Below are positions 55,704-64,000 of a stretch of 64,000 nt of DNA, in pieces. The notes below the pieces were generated by a model. It saw nothing but the letters and a program-made list of their open reading frames with translations. It made no database searches and had not been told where the DNA came from. The stretch is from NCBI GenBank assembly GCA_963422685.1, contig OY730442.1, positions 2,728,001 through 2,792,000 on the forward strand, written 5' to 3'. Each line of letters begins with the position of its first letter. Position 1 is the stretch's first letter. Position numbers and translations under genes: made by a program. Origin of the DNA: Spongiihabitans sp963422685 (GTDB taxonomy: Bacteria > Pseudomonadota > Gammaproteobacteria > Arenicellales > Poriferihabitantaceae).

Positions 55704-57164
55704 ATGAAACTGAGTGACCCGAAATTATTTCGCCAGCAATGCTATATCAATGGGCAGTGGCGGGATGCAAACAGCGGAGAAACCATCCACGTAACCAATC
55801 CCGCCGATAGTTCGGTCATCGCCGCAGTGCCGAGGATGGGGGCCGGGGAAACCAGGGAAGCCATCGAATACGCGCAGGCAGCCCAGGTCAAATGGCGCAG
55901 GACGCTGGCCAGGGACCGTAGTGTTATTCTGCGGCGCTGGTTTGAGCTGATGATTGAAAATCAGGAAGACCTCGCGATGCTTATGACCCTGGAGCAGGGC
56001 AAGCCTTTGGCAGAGGCCCGGGCCGAGATTGGCTATTCTGCATCGTTTATAGACTGGTTTGCCCAGGAGGGTCGCCGGGTCAGTGGTGAAACTATTCCTC
56101 AACACCAGGCTGACAAGCGATTAGTAGTCATTAAACAACCCGTTGGCGTCTGTGTTGCGATCACGCCATGGAATTTTCCATCCGCAATGATTACCCGAAA
56201 AGTCGGCCCGGCGCTGGCCGCTGGCTGTGCGGTGGTGGCCAAGCCCGCCAGCCAGACACCGTTGTCTGCATTTGCACTATGCGAATTGGCAGACAGGGCT
56301 GGATTGCCGGCAGGTTTGCTCAGCATTATAACCGGCTCTGCTGGGGTTATCGGCGCCGAGATGACATCAAACCCCATAGTGCGACATTTGAGTTTTACCG
56401 GCTCTACGGAAATCGGCAAACTGCTCATGCGACAATGTTCGGATTCGGTCATCAAAATCGCTTTGGAACTGGGTGGTAATGCGCCATTTATTGTCTTTGA
56501 GGATGCGGACCTGGATGCGGCCGTAGAAGGCGCTGTCATCTCCAAGTATCGAAATTCCGGTCAAACATGTGTTTGCAGTAATCGTATCTATGTCCAGGAC
56601 GGGGTTTACGATGAATTTGCCAGAAAGCTGGCAAACAAAGTTGCGAAAATGATCGTGGGCTGCGGGGTTGACGATGGCGTTGTTCAAGGGCCGCTGATCG
56701 ATATGAACGCGGTGGAAAAAGTCGAGGAGCACATTGCAGATGCGGTCAATTTGGGCGCAGAAATTATTGTGGGTGGGAAACGACATGCACTGGGCGGCAC
56801 CTTTTTCCAGCCCACCTTGTTGACGAATGTAACCTCTGATATGAAAGTTGCGCGGGAGGAGACTTTCGGTCCATTGGCACCATTGTTCAGGTTCAAACAA
56901 GAAGAAGAAGTGATCGCAATGGCGAACCATACCGAGTTCGGCCTGGCATCTTATTTTTACAGCAATGATCTTGCCCGTGTATGGCGCGTGTCTGAAGAAT
57001 TGGAATACGGAATGGTGGGCATCAATACCGGTTTGATTTCCACTGAAGTTGCGCCATTTGGTGGAATTAAACAATCCGGATTGGGTAGAGAAGGCTCATC
57101 CCATGGCATAGAAGAATATCTGGAAATGAAATATTTATGTATGGGCGGTATCCACTTGAAGTAA
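55704..57164 (+). CDS. gabD: NADP-type succinate-semialdehyde dehydrogenase
   Basis: 486 residues. Oxidises succinate semialdehyde to succinate at the end of GABA breakdown. Closely similar to E. coli GabD, including the first block (KLSDPKLFRQQCYINGQW), GVCVAITPWNFPSAMI, LSFTGSTEIGKLL, catalytic Glu in ELGGNAPF and catalytic Cys in SGQTCVCSNR. The ATG at 55704 has GGTGG before it; an ATG four codons earlier is possible. No gabT or gabP lies in the window. Confidence 0.95.
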   Translation: MKLSDPKLFRQQCYINGQWRDANSGETIHVTNPADSSVIAAVPRMGAGETREAIEYAQAAQVKWRRTLARDRSVILRRWFELMIENQEDLAMLMTLEQGKPLAEARAEIGYSASFIDWFAQEGRRVSGETIPQHQADKRLVVIKQPVGVCVAITPWNFPSAMITRKVGPALAAGCAVVAKPASQTPLSAFALCELADRAGLPAGLLSIITGSAGVIGAEMTSNPIVRHLSFTGSTEIGKLLMRQCSDSVIKIALELGGNAPFIVFEDADLDAAVEGAVISKYRNSGQTCVCSNRIYVQDGVYDEFARKLANKVAKMIVGCGVDDGVVQGPLIDMNAVEKVEEHIADAVNLGAEIIVGGKRHALGGTFFQPTLLTNVTSDMKVAREETFGPLAPLFRFKQEEEVIAMANHTEFGLASYFYSNDLARVWRVSEELEYGMVGINTGLISTEVAPFGGIKQSGLGREGSSHGIEEYLEMKYLCMGGIHLK

Positions 57165-57411
57165 ATGAAGAATATACTGCATTTACTCGGGTTTAACTGG
57201 ATCAGGAATGCTTGATTTGGAGCGGAAAGTGATATGGAATTGATGGTGAAAAATTTGAAAATTGCGATTAAATTTATTTTTCAATATATGATATAGCTCT
57301 TGCAAATACACGGTATCGGACGTTACACTTGACGCTGTTAGGAGAATCATGAAATGCCTGTCATGTTTCTTGAAACCGTTTAACAAACAAGAATCTGGAG
57401 ACATACCCAGT

Positions 57412-57873
57412 ATGCAAAAAGCATCCGATAAATTAAAACTGGCCGCAATTTTAGCTACCGCAACCCTGGTGACTGGTTGCATCAGCGCGAAAACCCAGCC
57501 CGTGGAAGAAATCGCCCCTGCAGAACCTATTGCGGTAGTTGAAGCGCCGCCAGTAGTAGAAGCGGTCGAAACTGGGCCGGTTGTGGCTGAAGAACTTACA
57601 AGCTGGACGGTGGTTGAAGGAAACAACCTCTGGGGTATCGCAAGCGAAGAAGAAGTGTATAACGTACCGGAAAAATGGCCGTTAATTTACAAGGAAAATC
57701 TTGATAAAATTATGGACCCCGACCTTATTTTCCCCGGTCAGGTATTTACCATTCCCAGAAATTCTTCAGCAAGTGAAGTGGACGCGGCCATCAACCATGC
57801 CAAAACCCGTGGTGCATGGACTGTTGGCCCGGTTGAACCCAGTGATAAAGCGTATTTGAAAAACGCGAACTAG
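57412..57873 (+). CDS. LysM-domain lipoprotein
   Basis: 153 residues from 57412. A lipoprotein signal peptide ends in the lipobox LVTGC, so the protein is probably anchored to a membrane. A Glu/Val/Pro-rich linker follows, then one LysM domain (about 75-123; WTVVEGNNLWGIA to FPGQVFTIP), which binds peptidoglycan. The frame also opens at ATG 57349 with a strong AGGAG just upstream, which would put 21 extra residues before the signal peptide. Canonical signal-peptide length favours 57412, while the ribosome site favours 57349. Two terminator hairpins follow. Probably a cell-envelope housekeeping protein. Confidence 0.85.
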   Translation: MQKASDKLKLAAILATATLVTGCISAKTQPVEEIAPAEPIAVVEAPPVVEAVETGPVVAEELTSWTVVEGNNLWGIASEEEVYNVPEKWPLIYKENLDKIMDPDLIFPGQVFTIPRNSSASEVDAAINHAKTRGAWTVGPVEPSDKAYLKNAN

Positions 57874-57894
57874 GTTTATCAGTTCAACTGACTG

Positions 57895-57918
57895 GCCTGA
57901 GATCAGATCGGGCTTTTT
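57895..57918 (+). terminator. First terminator hairpin after the LysM gene
   Basis: GCCTGA pairs with TCGGGC (one U-G wobble) over a seven-base loop, followed by TTTTT. It begins 22 bases after the stop codon. Confidence 0.6.
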
Positions 57919-57933
57919 AGTATTTTAATCATG

Positions 57934-57966
57934 GCGGAGGTTGATAGATTCAACTTCCGCTTTTTT
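57934..57966 (+). terminator. Second, stronger terminator hairpin after the LysM gene
   Basis: GCGGAGGTTGA and TCAACTTCCGC pair over 11 bases with one G-U wobble and a five-base loop, followed by six T. On the opposite strand the T run is missing, so it acts on plus-strand transcripts, not on hisG. Confidence 0.85.
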
Positions 57967-58056
57967 ATGCCGCCACACAATTTATTTTCTTAATTTTCCA
58001 GGGTGTGAGATCATACTAAACAGCTTTGTCCGCACCACGGATTATCGGGCAGAGAA

Positions 58057-58935
58057 TTAAACAACCATTTTTCTCAGCTCGAATTCGAGAATTCCTTCTG
58101 CGCCTGCTGCTTTCAATGTGGGTATAATTTTTCTTACTTCCTTTTTGTTGACAACGGTTTCAACGGCCAGCCAATCATCTCCATACAGTTGGTTTATTGT
58201 TGGCGCATGCAAACTGGGTAGTTGCCTGATCAATCCATCAACGCGGCTGCCAGGCACATTCATTTTCAGTAAAACTTTTTCCCTGCCCATTAATGCGCTG
58301 TCAAGCAATAGCGCGATTTGGTCGATTTTTTGTTTTTTCCATGAATCCTGAAGCGCGGTTTTGTTAGCAATAAACACCGTATGGGTTTCAAGCAAATCGC
58401 ACACTATTCTCAATCCATTCGCTTTGATTGTGCTGCCGGTTTCGGTGATTTCAACTGCGGCATCTGCCAGCCCCTCAACCACTTTTGCTTCGGTGGCGCC
58501 CCATGAAAACTCTACCGTGGCATTTATGTTTCTCTGCTGCAGGTATTGATTTGTAAAATTGACCAACTCCGTAGCAACCCTTTTCCCTTCAAGATCTTCG
58601 ATAGATTTAATGTCCGAATCATTTTTTACAATCAATACCCAGCGGCATGGTTGGTCGGATGTCTTGGAATAGACCAGGTCAGTTACAATCTTCACATCAG
58701 AATTTGTTTCTGCCAGCCAGTCTTTACCCGTCAACCCGGCATCCAGAACACCATCGGTTATGTAGTGCCCCATTTCCTGGGAACGAACCAATGAGCAACT
58801 TATTTCCGGGTCGTCTATGGATGGAAAGTAATTTCGGGACCGGGTGTTAATAATCCAGCCTGCCTGCGCAAACAGTTCTTTGGTGGCGTCTTCCAGGCTG
58901 CCTTTTGGGATACCGAGTTTTAGTATATTTAACAT
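58057..58935 (-). CDS. hisG: ATP phosphoribosyltransferase, long form
   Basis: 292 residues from the ATG at 58935; the frame extends 15 codons further without homology. First step of histidine synthesis. The N-terminal domain has LGIPKGSLEDAT and DAGLTGKDW; the PRPP-binding loop is ADAAVEITETGST. The 290-residue length, with a C-terminal ACT-like regulatory domain (HAPTINQLYG...AVETVVNKKEV), marks the long form. That form is feedback-inhibited by histidine and needs no HisZ. It stands alone, away from other his genes. Confidence 0.96.
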   Translation of the reverse strand: MLNILKLGIPKGSLEDATKELFAQAGWIINTRSRNYFPSIDDPEISCSLVRSQEMGHYITDGVLDAGLTGKDWLAETNSDVKIVTDLVYSKTSDQPCRWVLIVKNDSDIKSIEDLEGKRVATELVNFTNQYLQQRNINATVEFSWGATEAKVVEGLADAAVEITETGSTIKANGLRIVCDLLETHTVFIANKTALQDSWKKQKIDQIALLLDSALMGREKVLLKMNVPGSRVDGLIRQLPSLHAPTINQLYGDDWLAVETVVNKKEVRKIIPTLKAAGAEGILEFELRKMVV

Positions 58936-59042
58936 TATTCCATTGGAAAAAATCGGGGCCGGATTATAACCGAATAACATGCCCGCTCTTTGCCCACGGG
59001 CGTCATTAGGCGCGCAGCCTGGGGTGCGTCAATTGGTTGCAT

Positions 59043-60431
59043 TCACAATGCACCGAGAATCTGCTCGATACTCTCTTTAGCGTCTCCAAACAGCATCCTG
59101 GTGTTTTCTTTAAAAAATAACGGATTTTCAACCCCGGCATAACCACTGGCCATGCTTCTTTTTAAAACAATGACCTGTTTCGCCTCCCACACCTGTATCA
59201 CCGGCATACCGGCTATGGGGCTGTCTGGAGTATCCATTGCAGCAGGGTTGACGATGTCATTGGCGCCAATCACCATGACCACATCGGTATCGGCTAACTC
59301 CTGATTGATTTCATCCATTTCATAAACGATATCGTAGCCAACTCTGGCCTCTGCCAACAGGACGTTCATGTGGCCGGGCATACGTCCTGCAACCGGGTGT
59401 ATGGCGAAGCTGACTTTAACCTTTTGCTGCTGGAGTTTTTTGCTCAATTCCGAGACCCGATGCTGTGCATGCGCCACGGCCATTCCATACCCCGGGACGA
59501 TTACCAATGAGTCAATGCCACCCAGCAGATCGCCAGTTTCGCTGGCGCTGATTGCTATCGCATTTCCCTGTTCGGTATATGAACTCTCAGTCGCACTGGC
59601 CGCACCGCCAAATCCACCCATCATGACGCTGAAAAATGCCCGGTTCATAGCGCGACACATGATGTAACTCAATATGGCACCGCTGGACCCGACCAATGCA
59701 CCAGTCACAATGAGTAAATCATTGGATAACATGAACCCGGTCGCCGCCGCCGCCCAGCCTGAATAGCTGTTAAGCATGGAAATCACCACGGGCATATCTG
59801 CGCCGCCGATGGCCATTACCATGTGAATCCCGAAAATACAGGCAAGAATGGTCATAATAAACAGCGGCGTTAAGCCAGCTTCCATACTATCGCCGCGTAT
59901 AAACTGGTATGCAAGAATGATACAGGCGATCAGGATTGCCAGGTTAATCAGATGCCGTCCGGGCAGGGTAACGGGTTTACTGCGGATTATTCCTTTTAAT
60001 TTACCAAATGCAATCACCGAACCTGTGAACGTGACAGCACCGATTAAAACCCCCAGATAAACCTCAAGGTCATGGATTGTTTTCGCAACCCCGGCGTGCT
60101 GCACCTGGTCCATATAGGTTGAAAACCCTACGAACACCGCAGCCAGACCGACCAGGCTGTGTAAAATCGCCACAAGCTCTGGCATGGAGGTCATTTGTAC
60201 CCGTGCGGCCAATACGCCGCCGATGACCCCGCCCACAGCCATGGCAACGGCAATAACATCATAGTCTGCAATCGGGTCTCCCCAAAGCGTTGCCGCAATG
60301 GCCAGAGACATGCCGGCGATGCCGTAAAGGTTGCCGCGTTGAGCGCTCTGCTGGCTACTCAGCCCGCCCAGACTGAGGATAAAGAAAATGCTGGCAACAA
60401 TGTAAGCGCCCATAGTCATGCCGCTAGACAT
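59043..60431 (-). CDS. pntB: NAD(P) transhydrogenase subunit beta
   Basis: 462 residues. Proton-translocating transhydrogenase: hydride transfer between NADH and NADP+ driven by proton entry. Eight to nine membrane helices fill the first 265 residues. The NADP-binding domain III follows: VIVPGYGMAVAHAQH, HPVAGRMPGHMNVLLAEA and VMVIGANDIVNPAA. Normal length. It starts 24 bases after pntA; AGGAT precedes the ATG. Confidence 0.97.
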   Translation of the reverse strand: MSSGMTMGAYIVASIFFILSLGGLSSQQSAQRGNLYGIAGMSLAIAATLWGDPIADYDVIAVAMAVGGVIGGVLAARVQMTSMPELVAILHSLVGLAAVFVGFSTYMDQVQHAGVAKTIHDLEVYLGVLIGAVTFTGSVIAFGKLKGIIRSKPVTLPGRHLINLAILIACIILAYQFIRGDSMEAGLTPLFIMTILACIFGIHMVMAIGGADMPVVISMLNSYSGWAAAATGFMLSNDLLIVTGALVGSSGAILSYIMCRAMNRAFFSVMMGGFGGAASATESSYTEQGNAIAISASETGDLLGGIDSLVIVPGYGMAVAHAQHRVSELSKKLQQQKVKVSFAIHPVAGRMPGHMNVLLAEARVGYDIVYEMDEINQELADTDVVMVIGANDIVNPAAMDTPDSPIAGMPVIQVWEAKQVIVLKRSMASGYAGVENPLFFKENTRMLFGDAKESIEQILGAL

Positions 60432-60455
60432 AGGAGCATCCTGGAATTGTCCTGC

Positions 60456-62009
60456 TCATTTTCTGAACATATTCAGCATACGCTGAGTTACCAGAAATCC
60501 ACCTGCAATATTGATTGAAGCAATTATCACAGCCGCAATCGCCAGGGTCGAACCGAGCGCGTAGGACGAACCTGTTTGCAGCAGAGCACCGACCAAGATA
60601 ATGCCGCTGATTGCATTGGTCACGCTCATGAGTGGTGTATGAAGCGCTGGGGTAACGTTCCAGACAACCTGCCAGCCGACGAAACAGGCCAGCACAAATA
60701 CAGTGAAGTGATTCATAAATTCCTGCGGGGCGACAGCACCCAGCCCTAAAACGGCCAATGTCCCGAGCACTATTCCGGCCAGTGTGATGAAGGCGCGGTT
60801 ACTGGTTTTTGGAATTGATCGAGGCAGCTCTGATTTTTTTGTATCGGGTTTTGCCGCCAGGCTGAGTGCGGGAGCAGGGGGGGGCCATGTGATTTCACCA
60901 TGATGGATTACGGTGGTGCCCCGGATTACTTCATCGTCCATATTGATATTGGCGACCCCGTCATTTTCCGGGGTCAGGTCGGTGAGCAAATGGCGAACAT
61001 TTGCCGCGTATAGTTGACTGGACTGGGTGGCCATTCTACTCAGCAAATCGGTGTATCCAATAATCGTTACCCCTTTAATTTTGATGGCCGCGCCGGTCTC
61101 AGTGTATTCACAGTTTCCCCCTTGCTCTGCTGCCAGATCGACCACTACGCTGCCATGCCGCATTGAGTCAACCATCGCCCTGGTTATTAGCCTGGGCGCG
61201 GGTTGGCCGGGAATTAAGGCGGTTGTAATGATGATATCCACTTCTTTTGCCTGCTCGGCAAATAATGCCATTTCGGCATCAATAAACTGTTCGCTCATCA
61301 CTTTGGCGTAGCCACCCTCGCCGCCGCCATCTTCCTTGAAGTCCAATTCCAGAAATTCTGCATTCATGCTTTCAACCTGCTCTTTAACTTCCAGCCGTGT
61401 ATCGAATGCGCGCACCACAGCCCCCAGGTTTACTGCGGTGCCAATCGCCGCCAACCCCGCCACGCCAGCGCCAATCACCATTACTTTAGCCGGAGGAATC
61501 TTGCCGGCCGCCGTGATTTGCCCGGTAAAAAATCGACCAAAGTGTTGGCTGGCCTCAATCACTGCGCGATAACCGGCAATATTTGACATGGATGACAAGG
61601 CATCCATTTTTTGCGCGCGAGAAATTCTTGGCACGGAATCCATTGCCAGTACAGTGGCTCCAGACTGTTGTAACCGCCGCATTAATTCCGTATTTTGTGC
61701 GGGCCAGATAAAGCTGACAAGGGCCTTGTCCGGGGTTAGCCATTGCGCTTCGTGCGCCGCTGATTCGGGATGCTGTTCGGGTGGCCGCACCTTGCAAATT
61801 AAATCTGCTGAATTCCACAAATCGGGTGTATCATTGATGATAGAAGCGCCAGCGGACTGGTATTCACTGTTGAGAAATCCGGCGACCAATCCGGCGTCAT
61901 TTTCCACCAAAACCTCATAGCCAAGGTTGACCAGCTTCCGGGTTTCATCCGGGGTACAGGCAACGCGAAACTCATCGGCATGAATTTCTTTGGGAATTGC
62001 TATTTTCAT
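60456..62009 (-). CDS. pntA: NAD(P) transhydrogenase subunit alpha
   Basis: 517 residues. The NAD-binding domain I covers about 1-380 with AIPKEIHADEFRVACTPDE, a Rossmann motif VMVIGAGVAGLAAIGTA and RAFDTR. A linker and four C-terminal membrane helices (about 405-510) follow, so both alpha domains are on one chain as in E. coli. Operon with pntB. Divergent from rnr over 280 bases, in which I see no further gene. Confidence 0.97.
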   Translation of the reverse strand: MKIAIPKEIHADEFRVACTPDETRKLVNLGYEVLVENDAGLVAGFLNSEYQSAGASIINDTPDLWNSADLICKVRPPEQHPESAAHEAQWLTPDKALVSFIWPAQNTELMRRLQQSGATVLAMDSVPRISRAQKMDALSSMSNIAGYRAVIEASQHFGRFFTGQITAAGKIPPAKVMVIGAGVAGLAAIGTAVNLGAVVRAFDTRLEVKEQVESMNAEFLELDFKEDGGGEGGYAKVMSEQFIDAEMALFAEQAKEVDIIITTALIPGQPAPRLITRAMVDSMRHGSVVVDLAAEQGGNCEYTETGAAIKIKGVTIIGYTDLLSRMATQSSQLYAANVRHLLTDLTPENDGVANINMDDEVIRGTTVIHHGEITWPPPAPALSLAAKPDTKKSELPRSIPKTSNRAFITLAGIVLGTLAVLGLGAVAPQEFMNHFTVFVLACFVGWQVVWNVTPALHTPLMSVTNAISGIILVGALLQTGSSYALGSTLAIAAVIIASINIAGGFLVTQRMLNMFRK

Positions 62010-62289
62010 CGGAATAATCAGTAATCAGAGTCGAGATTGTTCTTATTCTTGAACCACTGGCTAATGGCCGGTCAGAGCTTCAGTATGACTTTGCGCCAGT
62101 ATTTTAAATTATGCGCGATGAATATAAACAGTATTCAACACCACAAAATACGATTAATTTCAAGGTGGCCAGGGTAGGGGCATCCATGAGCGCATTGTAC
62201 CTGCAATGCTTTCATCTGATGGTATTTCATCCTGGCGCATATCAGAATGTTTGATGACGCCGAATTATTTCCAGACAGAATAAAACAAC

Positions 62290-64000
62290 ATGACTAAAAA
62301 ACCCGATGGGGGATCGGTGCAATCAACACCCGGAGCGGGATTCAGAGTCGCGGCTTCCAGCGGTATTGCGGTGCCCGCGAGGATGCAGATACTGGAATTT
62401 CTCCGTGTCACCAATCAACCGTGTTCGCTGGAAAAAATTTGCAGTCATTTCGGGCTGCAACAACCAGAAGGCATCCGGGCCTTGTCTGGTCGACTGGAGC
62501 GAATGAAAAAAAATGGATATGTGCTGGTTGACCGGAAAACGCGATACGGCCTGCCCGAGAAAATGGATATTGTCGCTGGCCGGGTTATCGGACATGCCAG
62601 GGGTTTTGGTTTTGTCATTCCCGATATGGGCGGCGAGGATTTGTATTTGCATCACAACCAGATGCGCAAAGTTTTACATGGTGACCGGGTTCTTGCGAAA
62701 ACCAGGGCAATCGATAGCAGGGGGCGCAAAGAGGGGGTCGTGGTCGAAGTGCTGGTCGACAAACATCGTGAAATTGTCGGGCATTTCCATGTGGAGAGCG
62801 CAATCGGATTTGTCGAGCCGGATGATGTTCGTTTTGCCCGAGACATCAGTATTCCAAAAAATAAATTCAATGGCGCAAAAAGCGGCGATATTGTGGTTGT
62901 GCGCATCTCGAAACACCCGGTTGAGCATCAACATGCCGTGGGTGAAGTTATCGATGTGCTGGGACAGGATTTGGCGCCCGGAATGGAAACCGAAATCGCG
63001 CTACGAAAGCACGACATACCCCATCGCTGGCCAGTAGAAGTCGAACAACAGCTCAAGTCCATGGGAGATTTACTCCATAATGTGCGTCCGCACAAAAACA
63101 GAATCGATATTCGGGAATTACCGCTGGTTACCATAGATGGCGTGGACGCCAGGGACTTTGATGATGCCGTATACTGCGAAAAGGCTGGGTCGGGCTGGCG
63201 GCTGATCGTGGCCATTGCGGATGTGAGTCACTATGTTCGACCAGATAGCGCATTGGACCGCGAAGCCTACAACCGGGGGAATTCGGTTTATTTCCCCAAT
63301 CGCGTTGTGCCGATGCTGCCCGAGAGTTTGTCCAACGGAATTTGCTCGTTGAAACCGGATGAAGACCGGTACTGCATGGTTTGTGATATGCAGGTGAATA
63401 AACCGGGTGAGGTGAAGGATTTCAGGTTTTATCCAGGATTGATGCGATCCAAAGCGCGATTAACCTATGAACTGGTCAATGCCATCGTGTCGGAGAAGGA
63501 CAAAAATCAACGCGACTCCTGGCGCTCCATTGCGGGCCACCTGGATCATTTGTATGAATTGAGTCTGTGCTTTCGTCAGCGGCGCGAAATTCGCGGCGCA
63601 GTAGAATTTGAATTTCCCGAACCCTATATCCAGTTTGATGATCAAAAACGAATACGCCGAATATCTGCACGGCAGCGAAATGAGGCCCATCGCTTAATAG
63701 AAGAATGTATGCTTGCGGCCAATGTTTGTGCAGCGGAATTTTTGCGTACACATAAAGGCTATGACGCCATTTATCGAAACCATGCCGGGCCGGATGCGGA
63801 CGCCCTGGTTGATTTGCGAAAATTTCTAAGTGGATTGGGGTTGAACCTGGGAGGCGGAAACAATCCACAGGCCCGGGACTATTCAAAACTGGTGGCCAGC
63901 GTCTCCAGCCGGACCGACATTGCCGGGGTGGTGCAATCCGTGTTGTTGCGCAGTTTGAACCAGGCTGTTTACAGCGCGGAACAATTGGGTCATTTTGCAC
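62290..64000 (+). CDS. rnr: Ribonuclease R, 5' part (runs off the window)
   Basis: Open from the ATG at 62290 to the window edge, 570 codons without stop. 3'-5' exoribonuclease that degrades structured RNA. An N-terminal winged helix (about 30-95), cold-shock domains (about 95-245) including GHARGFGFVIPD, and the RNB catalytic domain from about 275, with LPLVTIDGVDARDFDDAV holding the metal-binding aspartates. E. coli has Glu where Val stands in DGVDAR; the aspartates themselves are kept. YFPNRVVPMLPESLSNGICSL is also typical. The S1 domain and basic tail lie outside the window. Confidence 0.95.
   Translation, partial: MTKKPDGGSVQSTPGAGFRVAASSGIAVPARMQILEFLRVTNQPCSLEKICSHFGLQQPEGIRALSGRLERMKKNGYVLVDRKTRYGLPEKMDIVAGRVIGHARGFGFVIPDMGGEDLYLHHNQMRKVLHGDRVLAKTRAIDSRGRKEGVVVEVLVDKHREIVGHFHVESAIGFVEPDDVRFARDISIPKNKFNGAKSGDIVVVRISKHPVEHQHAVGEVIDVLGQDLAPGMETEIALRKHDIPHRWPVEVEQQLKSMGDLLHNVRPHKNRIDIRELPLVTIDGVDARDFDDAVYCEKAGSGWRLIVAIADVSHYVRPDSALDREAYNRGNSVYFPNRVVPMLPESLSNGICSLKPDEDRYCMVCDMQVNKPGEVKDFRFYPGLMRSKARLTYELVNAIVSEKDKNQRDSWRSIAGHLDHLYELSLCFRQRREIRGAVEFEFPEPYIQFDDQKRIRRISARQRNEAHRLIEECMLAANVCAAEFLRTHKGYDAIYRNHAGPDADALVDLRKFLSGLGLNLGGGNNPQARDYSKLVASVSSRTDIAGVVQSVLLRSLNQAVYSAEQLGHFA

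Noticed and set aside
1..64000. CRISPR arrays, IS elements, rRNA genes
   Set aside because: Read for evenly spaced repeats, transposase motifs and rRNA signature sequences; none found.

Overview
The window reads as a chromosomal segment of a gammaproteobacterium, probably free-living and aquatic (the lifestyle is inferred). The support is conserved gene order: uvrA / MFS / ssb; pilT-pilU divergent from yggS-proC-yggT; hflK-hflC-yjeT(DUF2065)-purA; pyrE divergent from ampG; pntA-pntB; and the start of rnr. No rRNA, IS element, prophage or CRISPR array was seen. Two tRNA genes are present: Ser-GGA and Arg-ACG.

Region 1 (1-19 kb) is accessory metabolism and sensing. A ribose-type ABC permease with a long N-terminal extension (223-1632, +) faces a co-directional minus-strand run of about 14 kb (16068 down to 1723). 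In transcription order the run encodes a TorT-like periplasmic binding protein, a sugar-type ABC ATPase, an RbsC-type permease, a proteorhodopsin-family protein, a YqiK-type flotillin, an SCP2-like protein, an alpha/beta hydrolase, a lactonase-like metallo-beta-lactamase, a sodium:solute symporter, and a homologue of the iron-dependent N,N-dimethylformamidase large subunit followed by two small proteins. Both small proteins resemble the dimethylformamidase small subunit. A NarL-type response regulator and a hybrid histidine kinase sit upstream. My reading is a sense / import / hydrolyse system for a small N-substituted (amide-like) compound. It combines families known from TMAO sensing (TorT) and DMF hydrolysis (DmfA). 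The true substrate is unknown.

Region 2 (19-25 kb) is housekeeping: uvrA, an MFS exporter, ssb and pdxH. Region 3 (25.4-36.1 kb), between tRNA-Ser and tRNA-Arg, is a defence locus: hsdM, hsdS, a reverse transcriptase-nitrilase fusion of the DRT type 1 (UG1) kind, hsdR and a YgjP-like metallopeptidase, all on the minus strand and closely packed. The RT gene is clearly more A+T-rich than hsdM and hsdR.

Region 4 (36.1-64 kb) is core genome: pyrE, ampG, yggT, proC, yggS, pilT, pilU, argC, a coiled-coil membrane protein, a class V aminotransferase-fold protein, a large AsmA-family protein, a DUF938 methyltransferase, glnA, hflK, hflC, yjeT, purA, gabD, a LysM lipoprotein, a long-form hisG, pntB, pntA and the 5' part of rnr. 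hisZ, which often lies next to purA in related genomes, is absent. That fits the long, self-sufficient HisG found 2.4 kb away.

The observations most worth follow-up are the dimethylformamidase-like cluster with its duplicated small subunit, the rhodopsin lacking the usual cytoplasmic proton donor inside that same run, and the DRT1 gene embedded in the hsd operon. Family assignments rest on motifs and recalled family sequences. No database search was possible.
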